Under the pieces are notes generated by a model. That model did no database searches and was not told the origin of the DNA. It worked only from the letters and a program-made list of their open reading frames with translations. DNA of 19,204 nucleotides from Acidimicrobiales bacterium (GTDB taxonomy: Bacteria > Actinomycetota > Acidimicrobiia > Acidimicrobiales > Bog-793). Positions 13,831-19,204 of this stretch are shown here, one piece after another. Made by a program: the position numbers and the translations under genes. How positions within the stretch are numbered: position 1 is the first letter of the stretch; each line of letters starts with the position of its first letter. Location: NCBI GenBank assembly GCA_030037405.1, contig JASHRK010000114.1, forward strand, positions 1 through 19,204, given 5' to 3'.

Positions 13831-16655
13831 GCACCGCCAAGCGTCTCCTCTCCGGCCGCCCGACGAAGATGCGGATCACCTCCCGCCCAGGGGAGGTGAT
13901 CGACCGTTCGAAGCCGGTCCGCTTCACCTGGAACGGTCGCGAGAAGAGCGCCTTCGAGGGCGACACGATCATCTCGGCTCTCGCCGCCTCGGGCGAGCGG
14001 GTCTTCTCCCGCAGCTTCAAGTACCACCGGCCCCGCGGCATCCTGACGGCCACCTTCCACGACCCGGGCTGCTCGGTCCAGGTGGGAGACGAGCCAAACG
14101 TTCGCGGATCCCACCGCCTCGTGACGGCGGGCATGAAGGTGACCGCCCAGAACGTGTGGCCGTCGCTCAAGCTGGACGTCGCCTCCGCCAACCGAGCCGC
14201 CGGGCGCTTCATCGGAGCCGGCTTCTACTACAAGACTTTCATCAAGCCCGAGCGCCTCTGGCCCACATACGAGAAGGTGCTGCAACGGTTCGCGCCCGGC
14301 GGCCGAGTCTCCGCCGACAGCCCGCACGGCTCCTACGACAAGCGCTACGCCCACCCGGACGTCGTCGTCGCCGGGGGCGGGCCAGCCGGGATGGCGGCTG
14401 CTCTCGGCGCCGCGGAGGCGGGCGCACGCGTCATGCTCGTCGAAGAGGAGCACTCGCTCGGCGGCCACCTGCGCTACGGGAGCGAGACCGAGCTCGCCGC
14501 CCTCGCCGAGCTCCGGAGGGAGGTAGAGGCGTCCGGCGCCATAGAGGTGCTCGTGAACTCGGCCGTGACGGGCCGCTACGACGGCAACTGGATCGCCATC
14601 CTCCAGCGCAACCTCCCCCATGTGACCGAGCGGCTCGTAAAGGCGCGCGCCAAGGTCGTAGTCGCCGCGCCCGGGTTGATCGAGCGACCCTACGTCTTCG
14701 AGGGCAACGACCTGCCGGGTGTCATGCTCTCGACGGCCGCCCGCAGGCTCCTCAACCTCTGGGCCGTAGCGCCCGGGACGCGAGCGGTCGTGCTCAGCGC
14801 CAACGAGGAGGGAGACGCGACGGCCGCCGACCTCTCGGACGCCGGCGTCCATGTCGCCCAGGTCGTCGACGCCCGCCGGGGAGAGCAGGTCGTGCGGGCG
14901 CGAGGCGCCGGCTCCCTCTCGGAGGTGGAGCTCGGCGACGGCTCGAAGGTCTCCTGCGACCTCCTCGTCACCGCAGTCGGCTGGACGGCTCCCACCCTTC
15001 TCTTGAACGTGGCGGGGGACAGGCCGGTCTACGACGAGCGGGCGGCACGTTTCGTGCCGGGGGACGGGCTCCCCGCCAACGTGCTCGCCACCGGCGGGAT
15101 CGTCGGCGACGGGCCGACGGCGGCCCTCGTAGAGCACGGGCGGGCGACCGGCCGGGCCGCTGCCGAGCGCGCTCTCGCGAGAGACGGCACCTCCGTCACC
15201 ATCCCCTCCCTCTCCCCCGCCCCCCACCCGGCGCTCTATCGCTCCCGGACGCACGGCATCGTCGACTTCAGCGAGGACATCTCCTCGAAGGACCTCGTCT
15301 CGGCCGCCCGCGAGGGCTACGACTCGGTCGAGCTCCTGAAGCGCTACACGACGGCGACGATGGGGCCGGCCCAGGGCAAGCTCGAGACGATCAACACGGT
15401 CGCCGTCCTGGCGGAGGCGACGGGCCGCAGCATCGCGGAGACAGGTACGACCGTCTGGCGACCACCGCACGTGCCCGTCAGCCTCGGTGCCCTCGCCGGG
15501 CGAGTCCTCGAGCCTGTCCGCTACTCGCCCATGCAGCCGTGGCACGAGGCCCACCGGGCGACTCCGATCGTCGCCGGCCAGTGGATACGTCCCGAGCACT
15601 ACGGCGACCCGGCGCGAGAGGTGCGCACCGTGCGGGAGCACGTCGGCCTCATCGACGTCACCCCCCTCGGCAAGCTCGACCTCCGGGGACCGGACGTTCC
15701 CAAGCTCCTCAACTTCCTCTACGTGAACAAGTGGCTGAAGCTCGACATCGGCTCGGTGCGCTACGGGCTCATGTGCGGCGAGGACGGCGTCGTGCTCGAC
15801 GACGGCGTCACCGGTCACCTCGGCGAGGACCACTACCTCATGTCGACGACGAGCTCGGGGGCCGACGCGGTGGCCCACTGGATCGAGAACTGGCTGCAGA
15901 CGACCTTCCCCGACTGGCAGGTCTACATGACGCCGATGACGACCGCCTACGCCAGCATCAACGTCGCCGGGCCGAAGTCGCGTGAGCTCATGTCCCGCGT
16001 CGTGAGCGACGTCGACCTCTCTCCCGAGGCCTTCGCGTACATGCAGGTGAGAAGGGGCACGATCTGCTCGGTCCCCGGCTGCGTGATGTGGCGCATCGGC
16101 TTCACCGGGGAGCTCTCCTACGAGCTGCACGTGCCCGCCGGCTACGGCCTCTACGTCTGGGAGTCCCTCCTCGCCGCCGGCGAGGACCTCTCCGCCGGCG
16201 TCTTCGGCCTCGAAGCCCAGCGCATCATGCGCCTCGAGAAGGGCCACCTCATCGTGAGCCAGGACACCGACGGCCTCACGCAGGGCTACGGGGTCGGGCT
16301 GGACGGGCTCATCAAGCTCGACAAGGAGGACTTCGCCGGCAAGCAGGAGCTCGAGTGGCAGCTCGAGCGCCAGGGGTACAACCACCTCGTCGCCCTCCTC
16401 CCCGACGACGCCTCCGTCGTGCCGCCCGAGGCGAGCCAGATCGTCACGGGCGACCGGTCCATCGTCGGGCGCGTCACCTCGTCACGCCTCTCTCCCTCGC
16501 TCGGTCGCTCGATCTGCCTCGCCCTCGTGGCACCGCAGCTCGCCGAGACCGGGAAGAGCGTGACGGTCCATCTTCCCGACGGGACCGACGTGCGGGCGAA
16601 GGTGAGTGAGGAGCTCGCCCAGTTCGACCCGGGAGGTGAGCGGCTCCGTGCCTGA
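13827..16655 (+). CDS. soxA: Sarcosine oxidase / N-methylglutamate dehydrogenase alpha subunit (SoxA/MgdC)
   Basis: 942 residues, the normal length for the alpha subunit. Order of parts: a ferredoxin-like N-terminal domain (about 28-110, including FKYHRPRG at 64-71) without an obvious cluster-type cysteine set; a dinucleotide-binding domain with VVVAGGGPAGMAAALGAA (G183-x-G185-x2-G188) and DLPGVMLSTAARRLL, for NAD+; a linker with GTTVWRPPHVPVSLGALAGR; and a C-terminal GcvT domain (about 560-942) with GEDGVVLDDGV, RIGFTGELSYELH and LEAQRIMRLEKGH, which binds tetrahydrofolate and collects the methylene group as 5,10-methylene-THF. GTG 13827 overlaps the soxD stop. It shares 8 nt with soxG. It is the one-carbon exit point of the complex. 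Confidence 0.92.
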   Translation: MSTAKRLLSGRPTKMRITSRPGEVIDRSKPVRFTWNGREKSAFEGDTIISALAASGERVFSRSFKYHRPRGILTATFHDPGCSVQVGDEPNVRGSHRLVTAGMKVTAQNVWPSLKLDVASANRAAGRFIGAGFYYKTFIKPERLWPTYEKVLQRFAPGGRVSADSPHGSYDKRYAHPDVVVAGGGPAGMAAALGAAEAGARVMLVEEEHSLGGHLRYGSETELAALAELRREVEASGAIEVLVNSAVTGRYDGNWIAILQRNLPHVTERLVKARAKVVVAAPGLIERPYVFEGNDLPGVMLSTAARRLLNLWAVAPGTRAVVLSANEEGDATAADLSDAGVHVAQVVDARRGEQVVRARGAGSLSEVELGDGSKVSCDLLVTAVGWTAPTLLLNVAGDRPVYDERAARFVPGDGLPANVLATGGIVGDGPTAALVEHGRATGRAAAERALARDGTSVTIPSLSPAPHPALYRSRTHGIVDFSEDISSKDLVSAAREGYDSVELLKRYTTATMGPAQGKLETINTVAVLAEATGRSIAETGTTVWRPPHVPVSLGALAGRVLEPVRYSPMQPWHEAHRATPIVAGQWIRPEHYGDPAREVRTVREHVGLIDVTPLGKLDLRGPDVPKLLNFLYVNKWLKLDIGSVRYGLMCGEDGVVLDDGVTGHLGEDHYLMSTTSSGADAVAHWIENWLQTTFPDWQVYMTPMTTAYASINVAGPKSRELMSRVVSDVDLSPEAFAYMQVRRGTICSVPGCVMWRIGFTGELSYELHVPAGYGLYVWESLLAAGEDLSAGVFGLEAQRIMRLEKGHLIVSQDTDGLTQGYGVGLDGLIKLDKEDFAGKQELEWQLERQGYNHLVALLPDDASVVPPEASQIVTGDRSIVGRVTSSRLSPSLGRSICLALVAPQLAETGKSVTVHLPDGTDVRAKVSEELAQFDPGGERLRA

Positions 16656-17313
16656 GACCTCGAGCACCAATACCGCAGGCGCCGTGGAGGTGGGAGACGG
16701 GCCCGTCGCCCGCAGCCCCATCCGCCCCCTCCCGCCCGTGCGGCTGCACGCAGGCTGGGAGGTCTCCGGGCGCCGCTCCGAGGCCGCCCTCCAGCTGGCA
16801 GATCTCTCACCCCTTGCCAAGGTGCACGTGCGGACTTCCCCGACGAGTGCTCTCGCCTCCTTTCTCGAGGTGGGCTTCGGCCGTTCCGCCCGCGACGAGG
16901 GCGGGCGGCTCGTCGTCGGAGCGGGTCCGGACAGCTGGACCGTCATCGGCCGCACGGGGACGGCGTCAGAGATCGTCGCCTCCCTGCAGGCAGCCGCCGG
17001 CGCTGAGCCGGCGAGCGTGATCGACACGACCCACGGGCGGGCCCTCGTCCGCCTTACGGGATCCGACGCCAGGCGCCTTCTCGAGAAGGTCTGCGCCATC
17101 GACTTCGACGACGCCGTCACCCCCGACGGCGCCACCTTCACGAGCTCGGTGGCACGCGTCGTCACAGAGGTCGTGCGCGACGACCTCGACGGGCTCCCTT
17201 CCTATCTGCTCGCGTGCGAGCGGTCGTCGGGTCAGTACCTGTTCGACTCGCTGCTCGACGCCGGTAACGAGTTCACCGTCGAGATAGACGGCTTCCCCGA
17301 AAAGGAGATCTGA
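16648..17313 (+). CDS. soxG: Sarcosine oxidase / N-methylglutamate dehydrogenase gamma subunit (SoxG/MgdD)
   Basis: 221 residues from GTG 16648. The family is a small YgfZ/TrmE-like folate-fold subunit completing the heterotetramer. Recognisable segments: LADLSPLAKVHVR, VIDTTHGRALVRLTG, LLEKVCAIDFDD, and the highly typical SYLLACERSSGQYLFDSLLDAG near the C-terminus. The frame opens at 16606, but GTG 16648 is preferred since GGGAGG lies 11 nt before it and it overlaps the soxA stop; GTG 16636 is an alternative without a ribosome site. A proline-rich, poorly conserved head (about 30 residues) precedes the domain. Only one nucleotide separates it from fhs, whose AAAGGAG site lies in the end of soxG. 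Confidence 0.88.
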   Translation: MPETSSTNTAGAVEVGDGPVARSPIRPLPPVRLHAGWEVSGRRSEAALQLADLSPLAKVHVRTSPTSALASFLEVGFGRSARDEGGRLVVGAGPDSWTVIGRTGTASEIVASLQAAAGAEPASVIDTTHGRALVRLTGSDARRLLEKVCAIDFDDAVTPDGATFTSSVARVVTEVVRDDLDGLPSYLLACERSSGQYLFDSLLDAGNEFTVEIDGFPEKEI

Positions 17314-17314
17314 C

Positions 17315-19012
17315 ATGGCCTTGCCGACAGCCCTCGAGATCGCCCGCGAGGCCTCGCTCCAGCCGCTATCGGAGCTGGCGGAGACAATGGGCCTGGAAGA
17401 GCGCTGGCTCGAGCCCTACGGCGAGAACGTCGCCAAGATCAAGCTCGACGCCCTGACCGAGATGGCGGACCGGCCGGAGGCCAAGTACGTCGTCGTGACG
17501 GCGATCACGCCCACCCCCCTCGGCGAGGGCAAGACGACGACGACGGTCGGCCTCGGGCAGGCCTTCAAGCACATCGGCAAGCGGGCGACGATCTCCATCC
17601 GCCAGGCCTCGATGGGCCCCACCTTCGGCATCAAGGGAGGCGCCGCCGGGGGCGGCTACAGCCAGGTCGTCCCCTTCGAGACCCTCAACCTCCACCTCAC
17701 CGGCGACGGGCATGCCGTCACGGCGGCTCACAACCTCTGTACCGCCATGGTCGAGAACCACGTCTACCAGGGCAACGAGCTCGGCATCGACCCTCACAAC
17801 ATCACCTGGCGACGTGTCCTCGACGTGAACGACCGGGGGCTGCGCAACATCGTGGACGGTCTCGGGACCCGCCTGGACGGCGACCCCCGCCAGACGGGCT
17901 TCGACATCACCGCCGCGAGCGAGGTGATGGCCATCTTCGGCCTTACGACCGGCCTGCAGGACATCCGGCAAAGGCTCGGGCGGATAGTCGTCGGCTACAC
18001 CAAGAGCGGCGAGCCCGTGACGGCCGAGGACATAAAGGCAGCGGGAGCCATGACGGTGCTCATGATGGAGGCGATCAAGCCGAACCTCCTCCAGACCCTC
18101 GAGAACACGCCCGCCATCGTCCACGCCGGCCCCTTCGGCAACATCGCCACCGGGAACTCCTCGGTGATCGGCGACCTGATCGGGATCCACTGCGGCGACT
18201 TCCTCGTGACCGAGTCGGGCTTCGGGGCCGACATGGGCGCCGAGCGCTTCTTCAACATCAAGTGCCGCGCCTCGGGCCTGAAGCCCGACGCGGCGGTCGT
18301 CGTGGCGACGGTGCGCGGCTTGAAGGCGCACTCCGGCAAGCACCGCATCGTCGCAGGCCGGGACCTCCCCGAGGCGCTCCTTGCCGAGAACCCCGAGGAG
18401 GTGGCCGTCGGCGGCGCCAACCTGCGCAAGCAGCTCGAGAACGTGAGGATCCACGGCATCACCCCGGTGGTGGCGATCAACGCCTTCCCGACCGACTTCC
18501 CCTCCGAGCACGCCGCAATCGCCGAGCTGGCGGCGGAGTTCGGGGCGAAGGCGGTCGTCTGCAACCACTTCACCGAGGGGGGGAAGGGCGCCACCGACCT
18601 CGCCGAGGCGGTCGCCGAGGCGACGGAGCAGCCGAGCGACTTCCGCTTCCTCTACCCGTCAGAAGCCTCGCTCCGGGAGAAGATCGAGACGATCGCGACG
18701 AAGATCTACGGCGCCGACGGCGTCGACTACACCGCCGTCGCCTCGGGCCAGATCGACAGCTACGAGCGGAACGGCTTCGGCAGCTTCTCCATCTGCGTGG
18801 CGAAGACGAACTTCTCGATCTCCTCGGATGCGAACCTGAAGGGTGCTCCGACCGGCTGGCGCCTTCCCGTGCGGGAGGTAAGGGCATCTGTCGGCGCCGG
18901 TTTCGTCTACCCGATCTGCGGGGAGATCCGGACGATGCCGGGGCTCTCGTCCCACCCGGGGGCCGAACGGATCGACATCGACGAGAACGGCCTGATAGTC
19001 GGTCTCGCCTGA
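17315..19012 (+). CDS. fhs: Formate-tetrahydrofolate ligase
   Basis: 565 residues, full length for the family. It interconverts 10-formyl-THF + ADP + phosphate and formate + THF + ATP. The ATP loop is TPTPLGEGKTTTTVGL (from residue 65, with Lys73), followed by QASMGPTFGIKGGAAGGGYSQV (given here in part for its family signature), HNLCTAMVENH, HAGPFGNIATGNSS and NHFTEGGKGA. Placed directly after soxG with a 1-nt gap and an AAAGGAG site, it is co-transcribed with the dehydrogenase. In this setting it probably runs toward formate, recovering the ATP spent by GmaS; in many organisms the same enzyme runs in the biosynthetic direction, so direction is inferred from context. Confidence 0.95.
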   Translation: MALPTALEIAREASLQPLSELAETMGLEERWLEPYGENVAKIKLDALTEMADRPEAKYVVVTAITPTPLGEGKTTTTVGLGQAFKHIGKRATISIRQASMGPTFGIKGGAAGGGYSQVVPFETLNLHLTGDGHAVTAAHNLCTAMVENHVYQGNELGIDPHNITWRRVLDVNDRGLRNIVDGLGTRLDGDPRQTGFDITAASEVMAIFGLTTGLQDIRQRLGRIVVGYTKSGEPVTAEDIKAAGAMTVLMMEAIKPNLLQTLENTPAIVHAGPFGNIATGNSSVIGDLIGIHCGDFLVTESGFGADMGAERFFNIKCRASGLKPDAAVVVATVRGLKAHSGKHRIVAGRDLPEALLAENPEEVAVGGANLRKQLENVRIHGITPVVAINAFPTDFPSEHAAIAELAAEFGAKAVVCNHFTEGGKGATDLAEAVAEATEQPSDFRFLYPSEASLREKIETIATKIYGADGVDYTAVASGQIDSYERNGFGSFSICVAKTNFSISSDANLKGAPTGWRLPVREVRASVGAGFVYPICGEIRTMPGLSSHPGAERIDIDENGLIVGLA

Positions 19013-19030
19013 GCGAGCGCCGGAGCCGCT

Positions 19031-19204
19031 TTGGGTGAGCGACCGAGCTTCTCGTCTCTGAGGCTCGGGGAGTTCCTCGACGAGCTGGCGAGTCGTACGC
19101 CCGCGCCGGGCGGGGGATCGGCCGCCGCCGTAGCGCTCGCCATGGCGGCGGGCTTGGTGGCAATGGCGGGACGTTTCTCTCTAGAGAAGGCGCCGGATGC
19201 TCGA
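19031..19204 (+). CDS. Methenyl-THF cyclohydrolase / formiminotransferase-cyclodeaminase-like (5' part only)
   Basis: 58 codons are visible before the window edge. The frame reads LRLGEFLDELASRTPAPGGG and then SAAAVALAMAAGLVAMAGRF, the hallmark N-terminus of the cyclodeaminase/methenyl-THF cyclohydrolase family (FchA or the C-terminal half of FTCD). TTG at 19031 is the likeliest start: CGGAG lies 5 nt upstream and the frame is closed just before by the fhs stop; no ATG or GTG precedes the conserved sequence. Expected role: hydrolysis of 5,10-methenyl-THF to 10-formyl-THF, directly feeding Fhs. An FchA-type cyclohydrolase has no dehydrogenase activity, so a methylene-THF dehydrogenase would be needed, perhaps just downstream. 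Confidence 0.75.
   Translation, partial: MGERPSFSSLRLGEFLDELASRTPAPGGGSAAAVALAMAAGLVAMAGRFSLEKAPDAR

Noticed and set aside
13671..16385. 904-codon open frame antisense to soxA
   Set aside because: Composition (Val, Asp, Glu, Arg, Gly-rich, no recognisable domain) is what antisense of high-GC coding sequence gives; soxA on the plus strand is unambiguous.

Overview
This is a high-GC chromosomal window with the codon habits of an Actinomycetota bacterium: almost all third positions are G or C, GTG and TTG starts occur, and no insertion sequence, tRNA, rRNA or CRISPR array is visible. The order is inferred only loosely; a deep-branching actinobacterium such as a Rubrobacter- or Acidimicrobiia-like lineage would fit, and a Chloroflexota-like high-GC genome is not excluded.

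Layout. (1) Positions 1-2334, minus strand: a MarR-type repressor translationally coupled to a 14-helix DHA2-type drug exporter that runs off the left edge. (2) Positions 2335-2559: intergenic region with an AT-rich 13-bp palindrome, a GC-rich stem-loop and a plausible promoter. (3) Positions 2560-10380, plus strand: a tight operon of eight genes: a type III glutamine-synthetase-like ligase (gmaS), three glutamate-synthase-like subunits (mgsA, mgsB, mgsC), an unrecognised 141-aa protein, an FAD-dependent amine/amino-acid oxidoreductase, a GcvT-like folate protein and a 97-aa membrane protein. (4) Positions 10377-11486, minus strand: a second GcvT-like protein, meeting operon 3 tail-to-tail at a shared CTAG. 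(5) From 11552, plus strand: an XRE-cupin regulator, then soxB-soxD-soxA-soxG (mgdABCD), formate-tetrahydrofolate ligase and the beginning of a methenyl-THF cyclohydrolase/cyclodeaminase cut by the right edge.

Function. Together the genes make a near-complete N-methylglutamate pathway for methylated amines. GmaS would join methylamine to glutamate with ATP; MgsABC would convert gamma-glutamylmethylamide and 2-oxoglutarate to N-methylglutamate plus glutamate; the SoxBDAG/MgdABCD flavoenzyme would oxidise N-methylglutamate and hand the one-carbon unit to tetrahydrofolate; cyclohydrolase and formate-THF ligase would take it to formate with ATP recovery. The methylene-THF dehydrogenase that should sit between them is not in the window.

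The non-canonical part lies between 7126 and 11486: an orphan protein, a SoxB relative that has lost the histidine to which SoxB attaches FMN, two stand-alone GcvT paralogues on opposite strands, and a small membrane protein. I read this as an additional N-demethylation module grafted onto the methylamine pathway. That reading is inference; its substrate cannot be read from the sequence.
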